Translations under genes and position numbers: made by a program | Source: Luteimonas vadosa | Lineage (GTDB): Bacteria > Pseudomonadota > Gammaproteobacteria > Xanthomonadales > Xanthomonadaceae | Assembly: GCF_039543545.1 (NCBI RefSeq) | Contig: NZ_BAABJY010000002.1 | Coordinates: 1,178,001 to 1,242,000, forward strand | Length of the DNA stretch: 64,000 nucleotides | Reading direction: 5' to 3' | Notes under the pieces: generated by a model | Database searches by the model: none | Told to the model about the DNA's origin: nothing | Seen by the model: the letters and a program-made list of their open reading frames with translations, nothing else | Shown: positions 53,433 to 61,811 of the stretch, piece after piece | Numbering within the stretch: position 1 is the first letter of the stretch | How the letters are laid out: the number at the start of each line of letters is the position of its first letter

Positions 53433-54416
53433 ATGAGCGAGACCCCAGCGAACGCGTCGCCTCCCGCCGCGAGCAACCCGCCTCCCGCCATCGCAGCCCT
53501 GCTGCGGTGGTTCGATACCCGCCATGCGGCACCCGTGCCGGCGCACGACGACCGCATCGACTGGCTGCGCGTCGCCCCCTTCATCGGGATGCACCTGGCC
53601 TGCATCGGCGTGTTGTGGGTGGGCGTGTCGGCCACCGCCCTGTGGGTCGCGCTCGCGTCCTACGCGCTGCGCATGTTTGCCATCACCGCGTTCAACCACC
53701 GCTACTTTTCGCACAAGACCTTCCACACGTCGCGCGCGATGCAGTTCGCGTTCGGCCTGCTCGGCGCCAGCTGCGTGCAGCGGGGACCGTTGTGGTGGGC
53801 GGCGCACCACCGCCACCACCACCGGCATGCCGATACGGAGCAGGACGTGCACTCGCCGCGCCACCTGGGCTTCTTCCGCAGCCACATGGGCTGGTTCATG
53901 GCCCGGGGCGCGTTCCGCACCGACGAGGCCGCGGTACCCGATCTGGCGAAGTACCCGGAACTTCGCTGGCTCGATCGGTACGACGTCGTCGTCCCTGTGA
54001 TCTACGCCGCCGCACTGTATGCGCTCGGCGCCTGGCTGGGGCACGCCCATCCGTCGCTCGGGACCAGCGGTCCGCAGCTGTTGGTCTGGGGCTTCTTCGT
54101 CTCGACGGTCGTGCTGTTCCATGTCGCCGTCTCGATCAACTCGCTTGCCCACCAGTGGGGCACCCGTCGCTACGCAACCCGGGACGACAGCCGCAACAAC
54201 GCCCTGCTCGCCCTGCTGACCTTCGGCGAAGGCTGGCACAACAACCACCACCATTTCCCCGGTTCGGCGCGGCAAGGGGTGCGCTGGTGGGAGGTCGACC
54301 TGTCCTGGTACCTGCTGAAACTGATGTCGGCCTTCGGCCTGGTCTGGGACCTCAAGACAATGCCTGCGCACCTGGTCGATGCACGCCGGGCCCATCCTCG
54401 CGCAGGCCGCCCTTGA
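53433..54416 (+). CDS. Acyl-CoA/acyl-lipid desaturase, first gene of lipid operon
   Basis: A 327-residue membrane di-iron desaturase of the stearoyl-CoA/delta-9 type. Histidine boxes are NHRYFSH (HxxxxH), HHRHHHRH and HNNHHH toward the C-terminus, separated by membrane segments near 45-75 and 190-225. It opens the operon, so it may supply the double bond that the downstream methyltransferases modify. The ATG at 53433 opens a Pro/Ala-rich N-terminus; a clear ribosome binding site is not seen. Its TGA overlaps the TTG start of the FAD oxidoreductase, implying coupled translation. Confidence 0.92.
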   Translation: MSETPANASPPAASNPPPAIAALLRWFDTRHAAPVPAHDDRIDWLRVAPFIGMHLACIGVLWVGVSATALWVALASYALRMFAITAFNHRYFSHKTFHTSRAMQFAFGLLGASCVQRGPLWWAAHHRHHHRHADTEQDVHSPRHLGFFRSHMGWFMARGAFRTDEAAVPDLAKYPELRWLDRYDVVVPVIYAAALYALGAWLGHAHPSLGTSGPQLLVWGFFVSTVVLFHVAVSINSLAHQWGTRRYATRDDSRNNALLALLTFGEGWHNNHHHFPGSARQGVRWWEVDLSWYLLKLMSAFGLVWDLKTMPAHLVDARRAHPRAGRP

Positions 54417-55687
54417 ACCCGCGTCGACGCATTGCGGTCGTCGGCAGCGGCATCGCCGGACTCGGTGCCGCGTGGCGGTTGTCGACCGCCCACGACGTCG
54501 TCCTGTTCGAATCCTCGGACCGGCTCGGCGGACATGTCCACACCCACGACATCAAGCTGGACGGCCGCCGCCACGCCGTCGACACCGGGTTCATCGTGTT
54601 CAACCACGCCCACTACCCGCTGCTGACCGCACTGTTCGAGTCACTGGGGGTCGCGACCCGGCCGACCACCATGAGTTTCTCGGTGCAGGACGCCTGCAAT
54701 GGGCTGGAATACAACGCCACGAACCTCGATGGACTGTTCGCCCAACGCCGCAACGTCGCCTCGCCGCGGTTCTGGGGCATGCTCCGCGACATCCGCCGTT
54801 TCTACCGGCAAGCCCCGGCACTACTCGAACTGCCGGGGGGAGGGCCCAGCCTGGGTGAATACGTGGCGGCCAATCGCTACGGCGACGCCTTCGTCGACGA
54901 CCACCTGGTGCCCATGGCCTCCGCCCTGTGGTCTTCGCCGGCATCGGCGGTACTCGACTTCCCCGCCAAGTACCTGGTGTGCTTCATGCAGCAACACCAG
55001 ATGTTGCAGGTCGAGGGCAGGCCGCAATGGCGTGTCGTGTCCGGGGGGTCGATGCGTTACGTGGAAGCCCTGCAATCCCGCTGGCGGGTCGACGTCCGGC
55101 TGCGCACGCGGGTCGAACGCGTGGCCAGGCACGCCGGGGGCCATGTCTTCGTGCAATGCGCCAATGGAAGCGAACGCTTCGACGAGGTCGTACTCGCCTG
55201 CCATGGCGACGACGCCCTGGCCCTGCTGGAGACACCGACTCCCGGGGAGCGCGCCGTGCTCGGCGCGATCGCCTACCAGGACAACGACATGGTGCTGCAT
55301 ACCGATGCACGCCTCCTGCCCAGGCGCCGCAGGGCCTGGGCGGCATGGAATGCCTTCGTTCCGGTCGACCGCAGCGAGGCCTGCACCGTCAGCTACTGCA
55401 TGAACATCCTGCAATCGATCCGCTCGAAACAGCCCATCGTGGCAACCCTCAATCGAAGTGCGGATATCGATGCGGGCAAGGTCCTGGCCCGCGCGCGCTA
55501 CCGCCACCCCGTCCACTCGCACGCAAGCGTCGCCGCGCAGGCGGGCATCCCGGGCATCAGTGGCCGCGACCGCATCTGGTTCGCGGGCGCCTGGTGCGGA
55601 TACGGCTTCCATGAAGACGGCCTGCGCAGCGGCTACGCGGCCGCCGACGGCCTGCTCCAGCGACACCAGGCCGGGCAGGCCGCATGA
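54413..55687 (+). CDS. FAD-dependent amine-oxidase-like oxidoreductase
   Basis: A 424-residue flavoprotein. The dinucleotide motif VVGSGIAGLGAA lies at residues 9-20, followed by LFESSDRLGGHVHTHD; the C-terminal FAD contact is in WFAGAWCGYGFHEDGLRSGY. This matches the NAD(P)-binding/amine-oxidase-like protein found beside DUF1365 and Cfa-type methyltransferases in several bacterial lipid clusters. It may oxidise or reduce an acyl chain; the exact reaction is not known. The start is TTG at 54413, overlapping the desaturase stop; its stop overlaps the DUF1365 start. Confidence 0.9.
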   Translation: MNPRRRIAVVGSGIAGLGAAWRLSTAHDVVLFESSDRLGGHVHTHDIKLDGRRHAVDTGFIVFNHAHYPLLTALFESLGVATRPTTMSFSVQDACNGLEYNATNLDGLFAQRRNVASPRFWGMLRDIRRFYRQAPALLELPGGGPSLGEYVAANRYGDAFVDDHLVPMASALWSSPASAVLDFPAKYLVCFMQQHQMLQVEGRPQWRVVSGGSMRYVEALQSRWRVDVRLRTRVERVARHAGGHVFVQCANGSERFDEVVLACHGDDALALLETPTPGERAVLGAIAYQDNDMVLHTDARLLPRRRRAWAAWNAFVPVDRSEACTVSYCMNILQSIRSKQPIVATLNRSADIDAGKVLARARYRHPVHSHASVAAQAGIPGISGRDRIWFAGAWCGYGFHEDGLRSGYAAADGLLQRHQAGQAA

Positions 55688-56457
55688 CCGCATCCGTCGC
55701 CAGCGCGCTGTACCAGGGAGTCGTCCGCCACCGCAGGCACCTCCCGCGGCCGCACGCCTTCCGCTATCGCATGTTCCAGCCCTATTTGGACCTCTCCGAG
55801 CTCGACCAGGTCTTCGCCGAACGCTGGTTGTGGTCGGTCGGGCGCGGCAACGTCGCGTCGTTCCGGCGCGGCGATTTCCACGGGGATCCCGCGACGCCCC
55901 TGGACAGCGCCTTGCGCGATACCGTCGCTGCATGCACCGGGACGCGGCCGACCGGACCGATCCGGATGCTGGCGCACCTGCGCTATCTCGGCCAGTGCTT
56001 CAATCCCGTCGCGCTCTATTACGGTTTCCGCGAGGATGGCGCCACGCTGGAATGGATCATGGCGGACATCACCAACACGCCGTGGAACGAACGCCACGCC
56101 TACGTGCTGCCCGTCGCCGGCGCCGTGCATCGTCACGGCATGCTGCGCTGGGACTTCGACAAGCGCTTCCACGTCTCGCCATTCATGCCGATGCGGCGGG
56201 CGTACGCCTGGCGCTTCAGCGTCCCGGGCGACGACCTGCGCGTGCACATGGAAGTCCGCGACGGGACGTCGCGTGAGTTCGACGCCACGCTGACGCTGCA
56301 ACGCCGACCATTGGACGGACCCAACCTGGCCCGCGCCCTGCTGCGTTACCCCGCCATGTGCACCCAGGTGGTGGCGGCCATCTATTGGCAGGCGCTGCGG
56401 CTCTGGCTCAAGCGCACGCCCTTCCAACCCCACCCCGACTCGGTGACGCACCCATGA
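55684..56457 (+). CDS. DUF1365 protein
   Basis: A 257-residue protein of family DUF1365. Signatures are YQGVVRHRRHLPRPHAFRYRMF, RYLGQCFNPVALYYGF and KRFHVSPFMPM. The family is regularly encoded between an amine-oxidase-like FAD protein and a Cfa-type methyltransferase, as here, and has been linked to lipid modification and photooxidative stress regulons in other bacteria. A catalytic role has not been shown. The ATG at 55684 overlaps the preceding stop (ATGA) and its TGA overlaps the cfa start. No signal peptide is visible. Confidence 0.93.
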   Translation: MTASVASALYQGVVRHRRHLPRPHAFRYRMFQPYLDLSELDQVFAERWLWSVGRGNVASFRRGDFHGDPATPLDSALRDTVAACTGTRPTGPIRMLAHLRYLGQCFNPVALYYGFREDGATLEWIMADITNTPWNERHAYVLPVAGAVHRHGMLRWDFDKRFHVSPFMPMRRAYAWRFSVPGDDLRVHMEVRDGTSREFDATLTLQRRPLDGPNLARALLRYPAMCTQVVAAIYWQALRLWLKRTPFQPHPDSVTHP

Positions 56458-57713
56458 ACTCCAGACCGCGGGATCTCGCGCGTGCAAGGCCCGCCGACCG
56501 GCAGGTGGGCGGCTTCTGGCGCAGGCGGATCCTCGACCTGCTCGACGACTTGCATGGCGGAACCCTTGTGGTCCGGGACGTCCACGGCACCACCCTGCTC
56601 GGCCATGCGGACGGCGACGCGCCCTTGTGCGCGACACTGACCGTCCATGACGAGGCGTTCTACCGGCGCGTCGCGTTGGGCGGCAGCGTCGGCGCCGGCG
56701 AGGCCTACTTCGACGGCTTGTGGGACTGCGACGACCTGGTCTCGCTGGTCCGCCTGCTGGTTCGCAACCGCGAACGGCTCGACGCCATGGAGTCCGGCTT
56801 CGCCCGTTTCGCGGGCTGGCTGCTGCGTGGCTGGCACGCCCTGCGCCCGAACTCACGGCGCGGCGGGAGCCGCAGGAATATCTCCGCGCATTACGACCTT
56901 GGCAATCCCCTGTTCGAACTCTTCCTGTCGCCAGACATGATGTACTCCTCGGCGATCTTCGCATCGGCCGACGAGACACTGGAGCAGGCGTCGTTGCGCA
57001 AGCTCGAGACGATCTGCGCCAGGCTCCAGCTCCAACCCGGAGACCACGTGCTCGAAATCGGTACCGGCTGGGGCGGCTTCGCGATCCACGCGGCCACCCG
57101 CCACGGCTGCCGGGTCACGACCACGACTCTGTCGGCCGAACAACGGGATTTCGCGCAAAGTCGCGTCGCGGCGGCCGGCTTGTCCGATCGGATCACCGTG
57201 CTGCTCGACGACTATCGCGACCTCGGGGGCCAATACGACAAGGTGGTCTCGATCGAGATGGTCGAGGCCGTCGGCGCCGCGCAGCTGCCCACCTACTTCG
57301 CCCAGCTTTCCGGGTTGCTGAAACCCGACGGGCTGGCGCTGGTGCAGGCGATCACCATCGAGGACCATCGCTATCGCCGCGCCTTGCGGGAGGTCGACTT
57401 CATCAAGCGCCACGTCTTCCCCGGGAGCTTCATCCCGTCCACCAGCGCCATGCTCGGGGCCATGGCCGGCCACAGCGACCTGGGGTTGCTCCACCTGCAG
57501 GAGATCGGCGACAGCTATGCGCTGACCCTGCGCGAATGGCGCCGGAGGTTCGAGGACGCTCACGATCAGGTACGCGCACTGGGCTACGACGAACGCTTCC
57601 TCCGGCTGTGGCGGTTCTACCTGTGCTACTGCGAGGGCGGGTTCCTCGAGCGATCGATCGGCGATGTGCAGATGCTCTTCGCGCGCCCCGGTTATCGTTG
57701 TCGTATCGAGTAG
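56454..57713 (+). CDS. cfa: Cyclopropane-fatty-acyl-phospholipid synthase family methyltransferase
   Basis: A 419-residue SAM-dependent Cfa-type enzyme. The SAM motif is LEIGTGWGGFAIH near residue 202, with the family sequences SAHYDLGNPLFELFLS and SPDMMYSSAIF. The C-terminal YCEGGFLERSIGDVQMLFARP is the canonical Cfa ending that contains the bicarbonate-binding region. It transfers a methylene or methyl group to a phospholipid double bond. The ATG at 56454 overlaps the DUF1365 stop. Upstream residues 1-90 form the N-terminal lipid-binding domain, complete in length. Confidence 0.93.
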   Translation: MNSRPRDLARARPADRQVGGFWRRRILDLLDDLHGGTLVVRDVHGTTLLGHADGDAPLCATLTVHDEAFYRRVALGGSVGAGEAYFDGLWDCDDLVSLVRLLVRNRERLDAMESGFARFAGWLLRGWHALRPNSRRGGSRRNISAHYDLGNPLFELFLSPDMMYSSAIFASADETLEQASLRKLETICARLQLQPGDHVLEIGTGWGGFAIHAATRHGCRVTTTTLSAEQRDFAQSRVAAAGLSDRITVLLDDYRDLGGQYDKVVSIEMVEAVGAAQLPTYFAQLSGLLKPDGLALVQAITIEDHRYRRALREVDFIKRHVFPGSFIPSTSAMLGAMAGHSDLGLLHLQEIGDSYALTLREWRRRFEDAHDQVRALGYDERFLRLWRFYLCYCEGGFLERSIGDVQMLFARPGYRCRIE

Positions 57714-57724
57714 GGAGGAGGCGC

Positions 57725-58528
57725 ATGAGTCCCTGGGTGTTCGCGGCGTTGGTGTGGGCATTGAGCGCGATCGTGATGGCGGCGGTCTGGGCTTTCGCCA
57801 TCCGTGTCAGGAACGTCGGTTACGTCGACGTCGCCTGGGCCGGGTTGATGGCAGTGGCGGCCCTCCTCTCCGGCCTGCTGGCCGATGGCGCCATCCTGCC
57901 GCGCACGCTCACCGCGCTGGCCGGGGCGGTCTGGGGCGCGCGCTTGTGCCTGTACCTGCTCAATCGCGTCATGCACGAGGCCGAGGACGGGCGCTACCGC
58001 GCGCTGCGCGAACGCTGGCAGGGCAGTCCGGCGAGGTTCTTCGTGTTCTTCCAGGCGCAGGCGGTCGTGGTCGCGCTGTTCGCGCTGCCGTTCTTCGCCG
58101 CGGCCAGCAGCACGCAGAGCAATGCCGATGCGTGGGCCATCGCCGCGATCCTGGTCTGGCTGGCCGCGGTCGGTGGCGAAGCGCTCGCCGACGCGCAATT
58201 GGCGGAACACCGTGCCGATCCCGCGAACCAGGGCAAGACCTGCCGCAGCGGTTTCTGGGCCTGGTCGCGCCACCCCAATTACTTCTTCGAATGGCTGCAC
58301 TGGTTCACCTATGTCCTGTTGGCCGTCCACTCCCCGCATTGGGCACTGAGCTGGCTGGGCCCCGTGGTCATGCTCGCGTTCCTGTACCGCGTCAGCGGGA
58401 TCCCCTGGACGGAGCAGAACGCGCTGCGCAGTCGCGGCGAGGACTACGCGCGTTACCAGCGTGAAGTGAGCCCCTTCATTCCCTGGCCGCCTCGATCCGG
58501 GTCCGGTTCTCGCGGTCATAGCCACTGA
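57725..58528 (+). CDS. DUF1295 membrane protein (steroid 5-alpha reductase-like)
   Basis: A 267-residue polytopic membrane protein of the DUF1295/steroid-5-alpha-reductase C-terminal group, with about six hydrophobic segments. The conserved end SRHPNYFFEWLHWFTYVLL and PWTEQNALRSRGEDYARYQ is characteristic of this fold, which binds NADPH or SAM at the membrane. In this operon it could be the reductase that saturates a methylated acyl intermediate, an inference from position. The ATG at 57725 is preceded by GGAGGAG. It is separated from cfa by 11 bases and from the last gene by 7. Confidence 0.9.
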   Translation: MSPWVFAALVWALSAIVMAAVWAFAIRVRNVGYVDVAWAGLMAVAALLSGLLADGAILPRTLTALAGAVWGARLCLYLLNRVMHEAEDGRYRALRERWQGSPARFFVFFQAQAVVVALFALPFFAAASSTQSNADAWAIAAILVWLAAVGGEALADAQLAEHRADPANQGKTCRSGFWAWSRHPNYFFEWLHWFTYVLLAVHSPHWALSWLGPVVMLAFLYRVSGIPWTEQNALRSRGEDYARYQREVSPFIPWPPRSGSGSRGHSH

Positions 58529-58535
58529 GGTACCC

Positions 58536-59561
58536 ATGTCCCTGATCGACCTGGCCGAACGCGGCCTGCTTCCTGACGCGGCGATCCGCGCCGGTATTCG
58601 CAAGCTCTGCGCGAAGCGGCTGCACGACGAGCATTCAGGGGATATCGAGGGTGCCGACATGCGTGCCCGCATGCTGATGTTGCAATTGCGCGAAAGTCCG
58701 ATCGCCGTCGAAACCGAAGCCGCCAACCAGCAGCACTACGAAGTGCCTGCCCGGTTCTTCGAGCTGTGCCTGGGCAAGCGGCTCAAGTACAGCAGCTGCT
58801 ACTACCCCAGGGGCGATGAATCGCTGGACCAGGCGGAAGAGGCGATGCTTTCGCTCTACGGGGAACGCGCGGCACTGGCCGATGGCCAGCGCATCCTCGA
58901 ACTGGGCTGCGGCTGGGGGTCGCTGACGCTGTGGATGGCCGAGCGCTTCCGCAACGCATCCATCACCGGCGTGTCCAATTCAAGCGGACAGCGCGAGTAC
59001 ATCATGGCGCAGGCGCATAAGCGTGGACTGGCGAACATCGAGATCCTGACCCGGGACGTCAACACCCTCGCGCTCGAAGGGCCCTACGACCGCGTCGTCT
59101 CGATCGAGATGTTCGAACACGTACGCAACCACGCCGGGCTGCTTCGCCGCATCGCCGGGTGGCTGGAGGACGATGGCAGCCTGTTCGTCCATGTCTTCTG
59201 CCATCGCACACTCGTCTATCCCTTCGAGGATGCCGGCCGGGACGACTGGATGGCCCGCCACTTCTTCACCGGCGGCCTGATGCCATCGGCCGAAACCCTC
59301 GTTCACATGCAGCGCGACCTCCACCTCGAACAACGCTGGCTGCTGTCCGGCACTCACTACCAGCGCACCGCCAACCACTGGTTGGCCAACCAGGACGACC
59401 ATCGGGAAGCCGTGCTCGAGGTGCTGGCTGCCGCGCACGGCGCGGAGCACGCACGCCGCTGGGCGCAGCGCTGGCGCATCTTCTGGATGGCGTGCGCGGA
59501 GCTGTTCGGTTATCGCGGAGGGAATGAATGGGGCGTCGCCCACTATCGATTCGGAAAGTGA
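58536..59561 (+). CDS. Second Cfa-family SAM methyltransferase
   Basis: A 341-residue SAM-dependent methyltransferase of the Cfa-like group. The SAM-binding motif is LELGCGWGSLTLWMAE near residue 121, and HYEVPARFFELCLGKR plus YSSCYYPRGDE mirror the Cfa substrate region. It lacks the canonical Cfa C-terminus YCEGGF and the long N-terminal domain, so it is more like the short methyltransferases that act on lipids or small amines (coclaurine N-methyltransferase-like). Two methyltransferases in one operon suggests two sequential methyl transfers or different acyl acceptors. The ATG at 58536 is directly after DUF1295. Confidence 0.88.
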   Translation: MSLIDLAERGLLPDAAIRAGIRKLCAKRLHDEHSGDIEGADMRARMLMLQLRESPIAVETEAANQQHYEVPARFFELCLGKRLKYSSCYYPRGDESLDQAEEAMLSLYGERAALADGQRILELGCGWGSLTLWMAERFRNASITGVSNSSGQREYIMAQAHKRGLANIEILTRDVNTLALEGPYDRVVSIEMFEHVRNHAGLLRRIAGWLEDDGSLFVHVFCHRTLVYPFEDAGRDDWMARHFFTGGLMPSAETLVHMQRDLHLEQRWLLSGTHYQRTANHWLANQDDHREAVLEVLAAAHGAEHARRWAQRWRIFWMACAELFGYRGGNEWGVAHYRFGK

Positions 59562-59662
59562 CGCTCCACGATATGGTGACGGCATGGCCGGCTGGCCCCG
59601 ACACGTCCCGGCGGCCACCCTGACGCGCCAGTTCGCGGCCAAGCACCTGGCCGTCAGGCGCG

Positions 59663-60316
59663 CTAGCGCGGAGTTCCGCCGGTCTCGTCGGCGCCTTTCT
59701 CGTCGGCTTCTTGTCCGGTGTCTGCTGCGGGCGCGGAAGCTGGCTGCGCCGGGGGAGTTGCGCCGGGAGGAGTCCCGGCGGCCGGCGCCGAAGGAGTGCC
59801 GGCATCCGTTTGCAGTGGAGCCTCTTGCGGAACTTCCGCGGGCGCGGCTGCGCGTGCCTTGACCACGCGCACGCCGCGCGACTTCATCCATGCATCGAAC
59901 TCGTCCGCGGTCATCTGCTTGCCACCCTGCTGCATGTTGAAGCGCCACGGGGTGTTGTCGAACTCGGTCTTGGGCTTGTAGACGGCTGGATCGTTGGGAT
60001 CGACCGGTGCGACCGGCTCGATGGCATCGGGTACGGGTGTCGGGGCGGGTGCCGCCATCGCGACGGTGCGGCATGCCTCGATACGCAAGCGCAGCAGCAC
60101 CTGGTCCACGGACTGCGACTCGTCGTATGCGTGCGCCAGCACCCCGCTCTGGGCGCCCAGCTGGTACGACGGCGCCGAAAGCTCGGCGGCGACCGGCAAC
60201 AACACGGTCGGACGCAGGGGTTGCGGCCCTTCACGGACGAGGTCGGCGCAGTCTGCCGCATGCGCGAAGCCCGGCAACATCGCGAGGCAAAGCAGGTATT
60301 TCTTCGTTCCGCGCAT
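59663..60316 (-). CDS. Secreted protein with Pro/Ala-rich tail, unknown function
   Basis: A 217-residue exported protein with signal peptide 1-20 (AHA-ADC). A conserved-looking core of about 110 residues contains two Cys and strand pairs (ACRTVAMA, ALAHAYDESQ) and a PWRFNMQQGGKQMTADEFDAW segment. The last 75 residues are a low-complexity Ala/Pro/Thr/Glu tail. I do not recognise a family. The ATG at 60316 opens the signal peptide; the upstream frame is unsupported. It is transcribed toward the lipid operon's end (convergent, 101-base gap) and is downstream of ompA's terminator. Confidence 0.65.
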   Translation of the reverse strand: MRGTKKYLLCLAMLPGFAHAADCADLVREGPQPLRPTVLLPVAAELSAPSYQLGAQSGVLAHAYDESQSVDQVLLRLRIEACRTVAMAAPAPTPVPDAIEPVAPVDPNDPAVYKPKTEFDNTPWRFNMQQGGKQMTADEFDAWMKSRGVRVVKARAAAPAEVPQEAPLQTDAGTPSAPAAGTPPGATPPAQPASAPAADTGQEADEKGADETGGTPR

Positions 60317-60420
60317 GCCAACTCCCCACCTATAGGACCTGGGCGAGTGTAGGCGCGCACGCCATGACCGACAACCCTGCGAACCGCCAAAGCCTGAACG
60401 CCTCATGGCGGCCTGGGCGC

Positions 60421-60453
60421 AAAAAAACGAAGCCCGGCATGAGCCGGGCTTCG
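60421..60453 (-). terminator. Rho-independent terminator of the OmpA-family gene
   Basis: CGAAGCCCGGC (60428-60438) and GCCGGGCTTCG (60443-60453) form a perfect 11-base stem around ATGA; on the minus strand it is followed by a run of seven T. It lies 24 bases after the OmpA-family stop. Confidence 0.92.
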
Positions 60454-60476
60454 CGTGTTGCAGCTGTGGCGTCCGA

Positions 60477-61631
60477 TTAGTTCTGGACGTTCAGCTCGGT
60501 GCGGCGGTTCGTCTCGCTCTTGCAGCCCGGGAACGCATCACCCAGCTCCTCCAGCGGACGGCTCTCGCCGTAACCGTTCGGGCCCGACATCCGGCCAGCA
60601 TCGATGCCGTTGCTGGTCAGGTAGTCGTACACCGCAGTCGCGCGGCGCTCGGACAGGCCCTGGTTGTACTCGTCCGTACCGCACTCGTCGGTGTGGCCAG
60701 CGACTTCGACGCGCAGATCCGGGTAACGCTTCAGGATCTCGATGGCTTCGTTGAGGATCGCCACCGCGTCGGGACGCAGGGTCGACTTGTCGAAGTCGAA
60801 GTTGACGCCCTTCAGGTCGATCGACACGGGCACCGGGCAACCGTCAGGACCGATGGTCTGGCCAGGCTGCGAGTTCGGGCACTTGTCGTCGCAATCGTTC
60901 ACGCCGTCGCCGTCGCTGTCCATGTCGGCGCAGCTCGGGGCAACCGGGGCGGGACCGACCGGGGCAGTCGGCTCAGGGCCCAGCGGGATGATGATGCCCA
61001 CCGAGGCCAGCACGTCGCCGTACCAGTCTTCACCGTCGTTACGCTCCGGCGGCGGATCGTCGAGCAGGAGCTGGGCGCGGGTGTCGTCGATGGCAACGGC
61101 ACGATAGGCCAGCTCGGTGCGGACGCGGACGCGGCCGACGTGGCTCTGGGCACCGATACCGAACTTGCCGGCGAGGCCGCCTTCGGTTTCCTCGAACGGG
61201 GAGTTGGGGTTCGGGAAGTTGTCGGTCTCGATCTCTTCCTGCTGATAGCCAAGGCCCATCAGGAAGTACGGGTTCCAGTTACGGCCTTCGGCGATGAAGT
61301 GGCGACGCAGGTCGAAGGAGATGCCGGCCTGGCTCCAGTTCAGGTCCTGCCCGCTGACCAGCGGATTGGTGTTCCGCGGGCTGATGCCGTTGCGCTCTTC
61401 GAAGTTGGTCTGACCGTAGTTCAGCTCGATGTCGAACGACCAGTTCGGATTGAAGAACTTGCCGAAGCCGATGGCACCGTACGGCATGTTGCTGGTGTGG
61501 CGATCCGAGTCCTGGATGTTGAAGCCGGCGGTGCCGGTGATGTACCAGCGATCGTCGAACTCCTGAGCATTGGCGACACTCGCCACGCCCAAGCCGCCCA
61601 ACAGCGCTGCACAGAGGAGTTTCTTTTTCAT
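60477..61631 (-). CDS. OmpA-family outer membrane protein with TSP3 repeat
   Basis: A 384-residue outer membrane protein. Signal peptide residues 1-22 end in VANA-QEF. An N-terminal beta barrel (about 25-215) is followed by a Pro-rich linker, a thrombospondin-3-like calcium motif DSDGDGVNDCDDKC near residue 240, and a C-terminal OmpA domain that binds peptidoglycan (FDFDKSTLRPDA, VAGHTDECGTDEYNQGLSERRA). The structure is typical of Xanthomonas-type OmpA proteins that anchor the outer membrane to the cell wall. The start ATG at 61631 opens the signal; the 180-base leader upstream holds palindromes. Confidence 0.95.
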   Translation of the reverse strand: MKKKLLCAALLGGLGVASVANAQEFDDRWYITGTAGFNIQDSDRHTSNMPYGAIGFGKFFNPNWSFDIELNYGQTNFEERNGISPRNTNPLVSGQDLNWSQAGISFDLRRHFIAEGRNWNPYFLMGLGYQQEEIETDNFPNPNSPFEETEGGLAGKFGIGAQSHVGRVRVRTELAYRAVAIDDTRAQLLLDDPPPERNDGEDWYGDVLASVGIIIPLGPEPTAPVGPAPVAPSCADMDSDGDGVNDCDDKCPNSQPGQTIGPDGCPVPVSIDLKGVNFDFDKSTLRPDAVAILNEAIEILKRYPDLRVEVAGHTDECGTDEYNQGLSERRATAVYDYLTSNGIDAGRMSGPNGYGESRPLEELGDAFPGCKSETNRRTELNVQN

Positions 61632-61678
61632 GCGTTCAGCTCCTTAAATCTTGAAAAAAGAGAACCGTGATTCCGTGG

Positions 61679-61750
61679 TTCCATATGGAAAGACGGCCGC
61701 CTGTTGGTCGCCATCCCGCGCAGGTTAGAGTCCACAGCGTGAAAGCTGTG
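61679..61750 (-). promoter_or_regulatory. Palindromic leader upstream of the OmpA-family gene
   Basis: TTCCATATGGAA at 61679-61690 is a perfect 12-base palindrome, and CACAGC/GCTGTG (61733-61738, 61745-61750) make a 6-base hairpin with a 6-base loop. Both lie in the AT-richer upstream region of the OmpA-family gene and could be an operator and an mRNA 5' hairpin. No experimental promoter is implied. Confidence 0.4.
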
Positions 61751-61811
61751 TTAACGAGCATATAACAAATCAAACCCGCCTGTCATCGGGCTCGAGGGCG
61801 ATTCTAGCCCC

